Shown piece after piece: positions 26,712-36,484 of a DNA stretch of 42,847 nt; the first letter of the stretch is position 1, and every line of letters begins with the position of its first letter. Made by a program: the position numbers and the translations under genes. Origin of the DNA: an uncultured Bacteroidota bacterium (GTDB lineage: Bacteria; Bacteroidota; Bacteroidia; Chitinophagales; Chitinophagaceae); the NCBI GenBank assembly GCA_903881585.1, contig CAIRTW010000042.1:1-42847 (forward strand). Reading direction: 5' to 3'. The notes under the pieces are model-generated. The model was not told the origin of the DNA and ran no database searches. It saw only the letters and a list, made by a program, of their open reading frames with translations.

Positions 26712-28463
26712 ATGAAACGCCCGCTCCTGCTTTTTTTATTTGCTTTAGCTGCGGCGAATACCGCGAGCGCTCAGACTATTGATAGCGCATTTATCACTTC
26801 TTTCGAGCGGTCTAATGGAATGAAGACCGCCACTTTCATGGAAACGCTTGATTTTTACAAAAGACTAAGCGAGTCCTTCTCTACTATCGTGACAGGCGAT
26901 CTGGGCCCAACAGATATTGGCTATCCGCTGCGCTACGTGTTATACAGCAGCGATTCAAATTTTAACAAGGATGACATCAAGAAAGAAGGTAGAATAGTGA
27001 TACTCATCAACAATGATATTCATCCCGGTGAACCAGATGGTGTGGATGCCTCGATGATGTTGCTTCGTGACGCTGCAACCCGAAAAATAAAAGTGCCGAA
27101 GAATGTTCTGCTCGCCGTTATACCCATGTATAATCTTGGTGGTGCGCTGAACCGCGGCCGGAGCCGCCCCAACCAGAACGGGCCGGAGAGCTATGGATTT
27201 CGCGGCAACTCCCGCAACCTTGACCTGAACCGCGATTTCATAAAATGTGACGCCGGCGAAACAATAGGCCTTGAAGATCTGTTTACCAAGATAAGCCCGG
27301 ATATATTTATTGATAACCACGTAAGTGATGGTGCCGACTACCAGCATGTAATGACGCTGCTGGCCACCCAGCACGATAAACTGGGAGGTGCCACAGGCGA
27401 CTATATGTACAGCACCTTCACACCACTGCTGTATAAAGACATGAAAGAAAAGGGCTACGATATGGTGCCCTATGTAAATGATTTTGACAAAACACCGGAA
27501 ACAGGCTGGCGGGAATTTTACGAGTCGCCGCGCTTTTCAAGCGGGTATGCCGCCTTGTTCCACATCCTCGCTTACGTGCCCGAAACGCATATGCTGAAGC
27601 CCTATAAAGACCGGGTAAATGCCACTTACGCACTTATGCGCAGCATCATTAAACAAAGCGCGGAACACGCTACTGAAATAAAAAAAGCCAGGGCCGATGA
27701 TCTGGCTGCGCTCGCCGGTAAGAATGATTTTGCGCTCGACTGGCAGGCAGACACCACCCGCTGTGATAGTATTTTGTTCAAAGGCTATGAAGCAGCTTAC
27801 AAGCCTAGCGAGGTATCGGGCCTGCCTCGGCTGTATTATGACCATAGCAAACCCTTTACTAAAAAAATTCCCTTTTACGATCACTTTGTGCCTACGAAAA
27901 CGGTTACTGCCCCTAAGGCATACATTATTCCTAAAACATGGGTATCGGTCATCAGCCAATTACGCAACAATGGCGTGAACATCCACCGCTTCAACCGGGA
28001 TACCATCATGACGGTCACGGCCTACCATATAGACAACTATGAGACTACGCCGCACCCTTACGAAAAACACTACCTCCACAAAAATGTACAGGTGACGCCA
28101 AACAAGATATCCATTCGCTTCTACCAGGGCGACTACTACATATCGGCCAACCAAACTGCCAAACGCTATCTCGTTGAGACCTTGGAACCCACCGCCCCGG
28201 ATGCATTCTTTGCCTGGAATTATTTCGATGGCATCCTGCAGCAAAAAGAAGGCTACAGCAGCTATGTATTTGAAGACATTGCAGCAGACCTGCTAAAGAA
28301 ACATCCCGACTTAAGGAAATTGCTCGAGGAGAAAAAAAAGAACGACCCGGCATTTGCTGCAGACGGAAACGCACAACTGGATTTTGTTTACAAACGCTCG
28401 CCGTATTTTGAGCAATCTTATTTGCGGTACCCGGTGTATAGAGTGGAGACCCCAAACCCCTAA
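26712..28463 (+). CDS. M14 family metallopeptidase
   Basis: NNDIHPGEPDGVDASMMLLRD (HxxE), SRNLDLNRDFIK, FIDNHVSDGADYQ. Confidence 0.88.
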   Translation: MKRPLLLFLFALAAANTASAQTIDSAFITSFERSNGMKTATFMETLDFYKRLSESFSTIVTGDLGPTDIGYPLRYVLYSSDSNFNKDDIKKEGRIVILINNDIHPGEPDGVDASMMLLRDAATRKIKVPKNVLLAVIPMYNLGGALNRGRSRPNQNGPESYGFRGNSRNLDLNRDFIKCDAGETIGLEDLFTKISPDIFIDNHVSDGADYQHVMTLLATQHDKLGGATGDYMYSTFTPLLYKDMKEKGYDMVPYVNDFDKTPETGWREFYESPRFSSGYAALFHILAYVPETHMLKPYKDRVNATYALMRSIIKQSAEHATEIKKARADDLAALAGKNDFALDWQADTTRCDSILFKGYEAAYKPSEVSGLPRLYYDHSKPFTKKIPFYDHFVPTKTVTAPKAYIIPKTWVSVISQLRNNGVNIHRFNRDTIMTVTAYHIDNYETTPHPYEKHYLHKNVQVTPNKISIRFYQGDYYISANQTAKRYLVETLEPTAPDAFFAWNYFDGILQQKEGYSSYVFEDIAADLLKKHPDLRKLLEEKKKNDPAFAADGNAQLDFVYKRSPYFEQSYLRYPVYRVETPNP

Positions 28464-28638
28464 AGGGGCTTCACTTGTGAACATATGTTCAGCTAATGAT
28501 GCTTCCTGAGCATTGTACAAATTTGTTGAGAGTAGGAAGATTCTATATCAAATCTTATTTCAAAAATGATATAAAAAGAAGATAGTAGCCAATAGCCGAA
28601 GTTATATTCACAAGTGAAGCCCCTTTAGGGGTTTGGGG
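28450..28638. repeat. Paired inverted element 2 with perfect 32-bp arms
   Basis: ccccaaacccctaaaggggcttcacttgtgaa at 28450-28481, reverse complement at 28607-28638. Confidence 0.95.
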
Positions 28639-29461
28639 TTTTTAATTCCTGATAAAGTTTCACCACCTCTATTGCCTCCTTTACATCATGCACTCTTAAA
28701 ATATTCGCCCCCTGCTGCAACGCCACCATATTCAATGCTGTGGTACCATTCAGCGCATGTTCCGGATTTACCTTCAGCGGTTTGCAGATCATTGATTTCC
28801 TCGACAACCCCGCGAGCATTGGCTTTCCCAATACACTAAAGCTGCTGAGCGACCTGAGCAACGCAAAATTATGCGCTACCGTTTTCCCGAAACCAAAACC
28901 GGGATCAATGATCACCTCTTTTATTCCTGCCGCTTCGCAATCGTTACAAATGTTTCGCAGATATGCAAGAACTTCTTTTACCACATCATCGTACTCCGGA
29001 CTTAGCTGCATCGTTTGCGGAGTGCCTTGCATGTGCATGGCTATATAAGGCACGTCAAGCTGCCCTACTGTTGCCAGCATATCTTTATCAAAGCTGCCAC
29101 TGCTTACATCGTTTACTATAGATGCGCCTGCGTTTACCGCCTCCTTTGCAGTGCGGGCATTATAGGTATCTACAGAAAGCCAGGCATCGGGGAAGTTTTT
29201 GTGAATAGCTTCAATGACGGGAATGATGCGCAGCAACTCATCATCAGCACCCAACAAATCCTGCCCGGGCTTTGTGCTTGCTCCACCAATGTCCAGTATT
29301 GCTGCTCCATCTTTCAGCATCTGCGCTGCAACCTTTAGCAAACTATCCGCATTATTATGTTGTCCTTTGTTATAAAAACTATCGGGCGTGGCATTGAGAA
29401 TACCCATTACCACAGGTTGCGGTATATCTAAAACCTTCCCTTTACTATGCAGCGCAAACAA
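28625..29461 (-). CDS. folP: Dihydropteroate synthase
   Basis: GILNATPDSFYNKGQH, DIGGASTKPG, VIIDPGFGFGKT, GLSRKSMI. Confidence 0.96.
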   Translation of the reverse strand: MFALHSKGKVLDIPQPVVMGILNATPDSFYNKGQHNNADSLLKVAAQMLKDGAAILDIGGASTKPGQDLLGADDELLRIIPVIEAIHKNFPDAWLSVDTYNARTAKEAVNAGASIVNDVSSGSFDKDMLATVGQLDVPYIAMHMQGTPQTMQLSPEYDDVVKEVLAYLRNICNDCEAAGIKEVIIDPGFGFGKTVAHNFALLRSLSSFSVLGKPMLAGLSRKSMICKPLKVNPEHALNGTTALNMVALQQGANILRVHDVKEAIEVVKLYQELKTPNP

Positions 29462-29658
29462 ATTATTTATGATTTATTTATTAAGAACTGTTTAATATTG
29501 TACACTTTACACGATAAAGTTAGCAGGTAAACAGTGAAGGATGTTAAGAGAAACGAAAAAATAGTATTTTCAAACTCACTTTTGAATGGGTAATGACTAA
29601 TTTTACCCGCATTGAAAAAAATTGGCAATTGCATAAAACTAATTAATAAAACAGCTGC

Positions 29659-30822
29659 ATGAAATACATAATCTGGTTATTCAGGATCACCATTGGCCTT
29701 CTGTTTATTTTCTCCGGTCTCATAAAGGCCAACGACCCCATGGGCCTCACTTACAAGATGAACGAATTCTTCGAAGTCTGGAACATGAACTATATGATAA
29801 AGTACACCGAATTTATGTCTGTGTGCATGATAGCGCTGGAGATGATAACAGGTGTGGCTATGCTTGTGGGCAACTACTTCAGGTTTTATATCACGCTGCT
29901 TTTGCTGCTGAATATCTTCTATACCTTCCTTACAGGCTATGCACTTTACTCCGGCAAAATAAAAGAGTGTGGCTGCTTTGGTGATTGTATCAAGCTTTCT
30001 AATTCCGTTACCTTTTATAAAGATGTAGTACTATCGGCAATGAGCCTGTTTTTATACATTTTCCGCTACCGTGTATTCCCCATCACACACAAGCCTGCTA
30101 TCAATGCCTCTATCGTCGGGGCTTCTGTTGTTTTCGCTTTCGGTATTCAGTGGTTTACTTTAACGCACCTGCCACTCAATATCCCCTCTGCTCCTTTGTC
30201 TTTATTTCATGATTGCCTGGCTTATAAACCCGGCAACAACATCTGGGAAAAAATGCATCCCGGCAAAGATGCAGTGGCCCCCGAATATGCGACTACCATG
30301 GTCTATGAAAAAGACGGTGTGAAGAAAGAATTTACGGACAAAAACTATCCGTGGCAAGACACCACCTGGCACTATGTTACCAGCAAGACTGTAACGATCA
30401 AGGAAGGTTCCGGATTGCCGGAGATACATGACTTCTCCCTCACCGATGCGACTGAGACCGACCAGACAGAAGCTATACTCACCGCAAAGGGCTACACCTT
30501 CCTGTGGTTCCTGCGCGAGCCATCTACCGCCCATACCAATAACATGACTGGGCTAAAGAGCCTCATCGCAAAAGCGGCAGCTATGCACATACCATTCTAT
30601 GTAGCCTGCTCTGCCGACCGCGATATTTGCAAAGCCTTCCAGGAAGCATGGGGCATGAAGGACGTACCTTTCATGATAATAGATGGCACAGTGAGCAAAA
30701 CAGCCCTCCGCACTAACCCCGGCCTGCTGCTGCTGAAAGACGGCACTGTAGTGAAGAAGTGGAGCTACCTCGATTATCCCAGGGATATGACCTTAGACAA
30801 TGGCAACCTGGAGCTGAAATAG
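29659..30822 (+). CDS. BT_3928 family (DoxX-like) membrane protein
   Basis: FRITIGLLFIFSGLIKANDPMGLTYKMNEFFEVW; GKIKECGCFGDCIKLS. Confidence 0.88.
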   Translation: MKYIIWLFRITIGLLFIFSGLIKANDPMGLTYKMNEFFEVWNMNYMIKYTEFMSVCMIALEMITGVAMLVGNYFRFYITLLLLLNIFYTFLTGYALYSGKIKECGCFGDCIKLSNSVTFYKDVVLSAMSLFLYIFRYRVFPITHKPAINASIVGASVVFAFGIQWFTLTHLPLNIPSAPLSLFHDCLAYKPGNNIWEKMHPGKDAVAPEYATTMVYEKDGVKKEFTDKNYPWQDTTWHYVTSKTVTIKEGSGLPEIHDFSLTDATETDQTEAILTAKGYTFLWFLREPSTAHTNNMTGLKSLIAKAAAMHIPFYVACSADRDICKAFQEAWGMKDVPFMIIDGTVSKTALRTNPGLLLLKDGTVVKKWSYLDYPRDMTLDNGNLELK

Positions 30823-30873
30823 AATGAGTTGTACAATACTCATTTCGTGAGATTTGACAACTTTTTGAAAGTT
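30823..30873. terminator. Bidirectional terminator candidates between convergent genes
   Basis: AATGAGT...ACTCATT (30823-30844) and AACTTT-ttg-AAAGTT (30859-30873). Confidence 0.4.
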
Positions 30874-30904
30874 CTAATCTGAACGTAGCATGTGATTGCA
30901 TGTC

Positions 30905-31396
30905 TTATAACTTCTTGCTGAACTTAACCCCCGAAACAAAGAAGCCCATTTTTTCATGCGCTTTAATGCTGAGCTCATTGCCCCTCCACGTGTCTGAACA
31001 TACCTGCTGGCACCCTTTTTCTTTAAACCATTTTTCAAGCTCCCGGTAGAGTTGCAGCCCAACACCCTGTCCGCGTACACCGGGCTCAACAAACCAATCT
31101 TCAAACTGGCCCATTCTGCCGAGCACAAGCTCTTCATCTTCCGACGTACTGCCGATGATCATGCCCACTACCCTGCCCGCTTCGTTGCGGGCCATCAGTA
31201 TTTTCCAGCTCTCTTTTTCTTCTGCTATTTCGTCAAGATATTTTTCAAAGGACCGAACGCTATCCTTTTCCCGTCTCAACTCCTGGAATTGTCGCTCTGC
31301 GTTTTCTGCAAAGTAATCCCGCTGAAGTGCAAGTAAAAGCCGCATTAATTCCGGGCGGTCTGGTGGTGTATAATTAGTAATGTTGATTTTGTCCAT
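30905..31396 (-). CDS. GNAT family N-acetyltransferase
   Basis: DWFVEPGVRGQGVGLQLYRELEKWFKEKGC. Confidence 0.88.
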   Translation of the reverse strand: MDKINITNYTPPDRPELMRLLLALQRDYFAENAERQFQELRREKDSVRSFEKYLDEIAEEKESWKILMARNEAGRVVGMIIGSTSEDEELVLGRMGQFEDWFVEPGVRGQGVGLQLYRELEKWFKEKGCQQVCSDTWRGNELSIKAHEKMGFFVSGVKFSKKL

Positions 31397-31502
31397 TATT
31401 TGTTAGTGTTAGCTAGCGACAACAATTCCAACCCAATGCCATAAATTTACTACTTTGAATAATCCGTCTGACTTTTTATCTTTTTAACCTTTTAACTTAT
31501 TA

Positions 31503-32564
31503 ATGGACCTCCGCTACTTCTTCAACCGCGCACGTTATAGCCTGCTGGTGCTGTGGGGGCTGGTTACTTTAGTATTCTTGCTGTTCAATGTATTGCCCGG
31601 CGACCCGGCGCGCCTCACCATGGGCCAGCGTAGCGACCTTGCTTCAATAGCTGCCGCCCGTCACGACCTGAACCTTGACAAGCCGCTGCCCGCCCGCTAC
31701 TTGCTTTACATCAACGACCTGCTTCCCCTAAGCATTAACAACCGCGACAGCGCTTCTAAGCAGTTGTACCACTACCTGCAACTGATACCTGTAACCGCCA
31801 GTAAAGCGCTGGTGCTGAAATGGCCCTACCTGGGCCGCTCCTACCGCACCCACCGCGAGGTCAACGCCATACTCGCAGAGGCATTGCCCGGCACCATAGT
31901 GCTCGCGCTTACCGCCATGACGTTTGCCACCATCATGGGCATACTGCTGGGTGTGCTGGCTGCTTTAAAGAAAGGCACATGGCTGGATACGTCTGCGGTG
32001 GCGGCAAGTGTTGCCGGTATCTCTATGCCCTCGTTCTTTGCAGGCCTCCTCATTGCGTTTGTCTTTGGCTACCTGCTGCACAACTATACCGGCCTCAATA
32101 TGACCGGCAGCCTTTGGGAGAATGACCCAATAACCGGCAGGCACCTGGAATTGAAAAATCTTATCCTTCCGGCATTTGCACTGGGCATCAGGCCACTCGC
32201 CATTATCACCCAGCTCACCCGCAGCGCACTGCTCGATGCTCTTTCGCAAGATTATATCCGCACAGCATATGCAAAAGGATTGTCTAAAACGAAAACAATC
32301 TTTCGGCATGCACTGCCCAATGCGCTCAACCCCGTTATCACTGCGGTCTCAGGTTGGCTCGCCGAATTGCTTGCCGGTTCTTTCTTTGTAGAGTACATCT
32401 TTGGCTGGAAGGGCATAGGTAAAATCACTGTTGACGGTCTTGATAAATTCGACTTCCCGCTGGTAATGGGCGCAGTCTTGCTCACCTCATTCATCTTCAT
32501 TGTTATCAACCTGTTTACAGATATGGTGTATGCGTGGATAGACCCCAGGGTACGATTATCCTGA
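31503..32564 (+). CDS. ABC transporter permease (DppB/OppB type)
   Basis: FNVLPGDPARLTMGQ; DYIRTAYAKGLSKTKTIFRHALPNALNPVIT. Confidence 0.93.
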   Translation: MDLRYFFNRARYSLLVLWGLVTLVFLLFNVLPGDPARLTMGQRSDLASIAAARHDLNLDKPLPARYLLYINDLLPLSINNRDSASKQLYHYLQLIPVTASKALVLKWPYLGRSYRTHREVNAILAEALPGTIVLALTAMTFATIMGILLGVLAALKKGTWLDTSAVAASVAGISMPSFFAGLLIAFVFGYLLHNYTGLNMTGSLWENDPITGRHLELKNLILPAFALGIRPLAIITQLTRSALLDALSQDYIRTAYAKGLSKTKTIFRHALPNALNPVITAVSGWLAELLAGSFFVEYIFGWKGIGKITVDGLDKFDFPLVMGAVLLTSFIFIVINLFTDMVYAWIDPRVRLS

Positions 32565-32652
32565 TCCACCTTCGCACTCATTGCTAGTTAATTGACCACT
32601 TTTCAATACTCGTAATTATTTTTTTATTTACATTTAAGTAAATCGACCAATT

Positions 32653-33285
32653 ATGAATAGACCAATCATTTTACTTGCCACGGTATTATTGACTACAGGC
32701 ACCAGTTTCGCCCAAACAGGCGACGTGTGGAAGAAAACAGTTAGCCGCACGATAGACATTTCCCAGAAAGAAGATACGGTCAGGCATCATCTCACGGATG
32801 TCAGCAACGATTCTACTCTGCTGGAAATGATGACCAGTGCTATTAAAAGTGGGAAGCTAATCGCCTACAGTGCCTTCGATCATAATTTTACTTCAAAGCT
32901 CACGGTAAAAGATCTTAAAGAAATGATGAGTTCAAAGATCGATACACAGGTCGTCGTAGACCCGATAAATAATCAGGAAATAACAAAGATAATAGCCCGG
33001 GATTTTGACCCTACACAAATACGCAAATACCGTTTTCTCGAAGAATGGGTATTTAATCCACACACCGGCAAGACAGACATACAGATAACCGGCATAGCAC
33101 CCATGCTGGACGTATATGGTGACGACGGCGTGTACCGTGGCAGCAGGTCTATGTTCTGGGTGAAGTATAACGATGTACACCAAATATTAGCCCGGTATGA
33201 GCAAGCCCACCCTAATCACACGATCAGCTCACTTATATGGGATGATTACTTTTTGAGCGATGTAAAACCCGGAGTACAGAAATGA
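32653..33285 (+). CDS. GldN-like protein, single unit
   Basis: Signal peptide; VSRTIDISQKEDT...LIAYSAFDHNFTSKLT...YRFLEEWVFNPHTGKTDIQITGIAP...FWVKYNDV...IWDDYF. Confidence 0.7.
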   Translation: MNRPIILLATVLLTTGTSFAQTGDVWKKTVSRTIDISQKEDTVRHHLTDVSNDSTLLEMMTSAIKSGKLIAYSAFDHNFTSKLTVKDLKEMMSSKIDTQVVVDPINNQEITKIIARDFDPTQIRKYRFLEEWVFNPHTGKTDIQITGIAPMLDVYGDDGVYRGSRSMFWVKYNDVHQILARYEQAHPNHTISSLIWDDYFLSDVKPGVQK

Positions 33286-34487
33286 ATAAAAAACTTTTCG
33301 GTGTATTGTTGAGCATCTGTACGTCTGTCTTCTGTAGAGCACAAGAGGACCAAAGTTCAATGTATCAATGGAGAAGAACGGTAAGCCGCGAAATTGATGC
33401 ACCGCAAAAAAACATTAATGCAACGCACGACACTTCGCTGGCTGAAATGATAATCCAGGCTGTGAAAGTTGGCGAGTTGCTCGCATATAACAGCTATGAT
33501 GCTGGTTTTTCGCACCAGCTTACCCTGGAAGAGGTATTGGAAACTAACGTTGATTGTCAATTGGATACAATGTATATTATAGATCCAAAAACCGGGAAAG
33601 AAACTGCCATGGCCCCGAAGAAATTTGATTTCAGTAAAATAAAGAAATTCGAGATTCTTGAGGAATGGTCTTTTAACCCACACTCCGGAAAAACGAAGAT
33701 AGAAATTAGTGGCGTAGCGCCTGTGAGGGATATATATGGAGACGATGGTGTTTACCGTGGCAGAGTGCCAATGTTTTTGGTGCGGTATAGCGATGTTAGA
33801 GCAATAATCGTGCGCCATGACCTGATGCATCCCGAAAGAACTATTTCCAGTGAAATTTGGAAAGACTGTTTCTCGAAAGATACGAATATCAACCTGCGAC
33901 AACAAAAAGTAACAAGGCGGATTGACATGGAGGAAAAAGAAGACACAGTTCATCATCATCTCGGCAACGCAAACAAAGACACCTGCCTTTCATTAATGTT
34001 TTATTGCTCAATTCATGCCAACCAAATGGCCGCATACGGCGATCCAAACTTTACTATTGCGGCCGATCTATCTCCCAATACGATCTTACAAACGATGAAA
34101 AAAACTTTTGATGTTGACGAAATTTTCGACCCTGAAACCAATGCGCCTAGGCCAATCAATGTAATGCAGATGGCCGAAACTTATTTTTGTTCACTGCACA
34201 GCTACAAAATATTGGAAGAATGGAAATTCGATCCTGTTCAGGGGAAAACTGAAATTCAGATTACAGGCATTGCCCCCTGTTATTCGCCGTATGATGGCGA
34301 TCCAAATAAAAAACGAGAGTACTACCCTGTTTTTTGGGCAAGATACAATGACACACGCGACATCATTGCCCGCTACGAACAATACCACCCGACTAACACG
34401 ATTGCCGGGCATATTTGGAACGACTACTTTTTCACCGACATAAAACCAACCCCTTTAGAAACATCAGTTAAAAACGAAAAAAAATGA
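33282..34487 (+). CDS. GldN-like protein, two tandem units
   Basis: Two internal copies of the same pattern; ATGA overlap with preceding gene. Confidence 0.7.
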   Translation: MNKKLFGVLLSICTSVFCRAQEDQSSMYQWRRTVSREIDAPQKNINATHDTSLAEMIIQAVKVGELLAYNSYDAGFSHQLTLEEVLETNVDCQLDTMYIIDPKTGKETAMAPKKFDFSKIKKFEILEEWSFNPHSGKTKIEISGVAPVRDIYGDDGVYRGRVPMFLVRYSDVRAIIVRHDLMHPERTISSEIWKDCFSKDTNINLRQQKVTRRIDMEEKEDTVHHHLGNANKDTCLSLMFYCSIHANQMAAYGDPNFTIAADLSPNTILQTMKKTFDVDEIFDPETNAPRPINVMQMAETYFCSLHSYKILEEWKFDPVQGKTEIQITGIAPCYSPYDGDPNKKREYYPVFWARYNDTRDIIARYEQYHPTNTIAGHIWNDYFFTDIKPTPLETSVKNEKK

Positions 34488-35461
34488 AGTTCATGAAGTT
34501 AAAGACGTTTTCCTTTTTATGCCTTGCAATAGTTGCCATTCAGGCGACTGCCCAAACACGGCAGGAGACCGTAAATAATTTGTTGACATCTGCAAAGGAG
34601 CAAACTATACGCCCGTCAGGGGCGCTGCTTGTCGGCAACGATGAAGGGCTGCAGTTGCTGTTTTCTGCCGATTCGATCGTGAAAACACAAAACGATACGC
34701 TTGGGCAGGCCGCCATAGCCGATCAGATCGGCTTGTACTATTATGGCAAAGATGCCGATAAATCCATAAAATACTACCTGGAGGCTTACCCGCTTTATAT
34801 GGCTGTTAACAATAAAAAAAGAGTTGTCCAATGTCTGAGTAATATTGCTTTTGCATATGATGAACAGAAACACAACTACCCGGATGCCATAAAATATACA
34901 AAGATGTCCATAGATATTCGCCGGGCGATAATGGACACTCTCGGTACAGGCAATATGTGCAAATATCTCGGTTACCTTCAGGGCAAGACCCATGACTATG
35001 AGGAAGCGAAGAAAAATGTTGCGGAAGCTATCCGGTTGTTTTCGCTTAAAAATTACACACCGGGCATTGCGGTCTGCTACCGAGACCTGGCCACGGTCTA
35101 TGAAGAATCGGGAAATGCGGACTCTTGCATCATCAACATATTGCAGGCGCAGAATATTTGGGCCGGCACCCACGACACACTACGCATTTTCGATGCCAAC
35201 AACATTTTGATAAGGGTATATACCGCAGGAAACAGGCTGCAGGAAGCCGAAAACATATTTCACAAGAACGAGGCGATGATGAATGCCCGGTCTTTGCGGA
35301 ATATGCGTCGGGCATACATGGAGATACTCGACTATTACAAAATATGCCAGGCCTATTTCAGCAAAAAGAAAGACGATAAAATGACAGCCGTATATCTTGC
35401 CAAATACAATGAATACAAAACAGAGGCACAACAAAAAGGCTTTCATTTGGAAGGGTACTAA
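34484..35461 (+). CDS. Secreted TPR-repeat protein
   Basis: Signal peptide; AAIADQIGLYYYGKDADKSIKYYLEAYPLY-type repeats; ATGA overlap with upstream gene. Confidence 0.75.
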   Translation: MKFMKLKTFSFLCLAIVAIQATAQTRQETVNNLLTSAKEQTIRPSGALLVGNDEGLQLLFSADSIVKTQNDTLGQAAIADQIGLYYYGKDADKSIKYYLEAYPLYMAVNNKKRVVQCLSNIAFAYDEQKHNYPDAIKYTKMSIDIRRAIMDTLGTGNMCKYLGYLQGKTHDYEEAKKNVAEAIRLFSLKNYTPGIAVCYRDLATVYEESGNADSCIINILQAQNIWAGTHDTLRIFDANNILIRVYTAGNRLQEAENIFHKNEAMMNARSLRNMRRAYMEILDYYKICQAYFSKKKDDKMTAVYLAKYNEYKTEAQQKGFHLEGY

Positions 35462-35603
35462 AGAAAGGCTAAATAATGTTCACCTTGCAGTAACAAAACA
35501 ATCCCTATCTGTCTGCCGGTAGGCAAAGTTCCAAAACCCATTTTGTTATAGTGAGCGAAGCCGAACTACCCAATTCCAATCATTCGCCGTATATTGTCAA
35601 ACC

Positions 35604-36437
35604 ATGGTAAAAGTAGGCGAATACAATACACTGAAAGTACTTAAGGCAGTTGACTTTGGCATGTACCTAGATGGCGGGGAAGATGAGATACTGCTGCCCA
35701 AAAGATACGTGCCTAGAGACCTTAAGGTAGATGATGAGATCACCGTATTCATCTATCATGATAATGACGGCCGGCTCATAGCCACTACCGATAAGCCTGT
35801 GGCAACCGTGGGCGAGATAGCCATGATGGAAGTAGCCGATGTAAACTCCGCCGGGGCATTTGTGAAGTGGGGAATAATGAAAGATGTGTTTGTACCCATC
35901 TCTCACCAGGAGAACAAAATGCGAGCCGGCGACCGGCGGCTTATCCGGTTGTTCATAGATGCACAAACGGGCCGTGTTACCGGCACCGAGAAAATAGACA
36001 AATACCTGAGCAACTACGAGCTCACGGTAGCCGAGCACGAGCCAGTGGACCTGATTGTGTTCCAAAAAACAGACATTGGCTACAAAGTCATCATCAACAG
36101 CCAGCATATGGGCGTACTGCACTTCAACGAAGTATTCCGCGAACTGGAAGTGGGCGAAAAACTGAAAGGCTTCATCAAGCACATCCGGCCAGATAACAAG
36201 ATAGACGTATCGCCGGGCGTAAAGGGATATACCAAGGTGCTGGGCGAGGAAGAGCATATTATGTCTTACCTGCGGAGCAACAGCGGCTACATGCCATTCA
36301 ACGATAAGTCAAGCCCGGAAGATATTCACGCTACATTTGGCATGAGCAAAAAGACCTTTAAAATGACGCTTGGCGCACTGTACAAAAAAAGGCTGGTGAG
36401 TTTTACACAAACCGGCACGAAGCTCGAAGAATCATGA
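35604..36437 (+). CDS. CvfB-like S1 RNA-binding protein
   Basis: VDFGMYLDGGEDEILLPKRYVPRDLKVDDEITVFIYHDNDGRLIATTDKP; C-terminal winged-helix-like FGMSKKTFKMTLGALYKK. Confidence 0.88.
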   Translation: MVKVGEYNTLKVLKAVDFGMYLDGGEDEILLPKRYVPRDLKVDDEITVFIYHDNDGRLIATTDKPVATVGEIAMMEVADVNSAGAFVKWGIMKDVFVPISHQENKMRAGDRRLIRLFIDAQTGRVTGTEKIDKYLSNYELTVAEHEPVDLIVFQKTDIGYKVIINSQHMGVLHFNEVFRELEVGEKLKGFIKHIRPDNKIDVSPGVKGYTKVLGEEEHIMSYLRSNSGYMPFNDKSSPEDIHATFGMSKKTFKMTLGALYKKRLVSFTQTGTKLEES

Positions 36438-36484
36438 TCTCGCATTCTTACTTATCAACTTTTTAACTTATCAACTTATCAGGC

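Noticed and set aside
35500-35580. TGCCGGTAGGCA palindrome and gagcgaagccgaact segment
   Set aside because: Single short palindrome; too little evidence in this window for a repeat family
35667-36257. 196-aa minus ORF opposite the CvfB-like gene
   Set aside because: Antisense shadow ORF of a strongly coding gene
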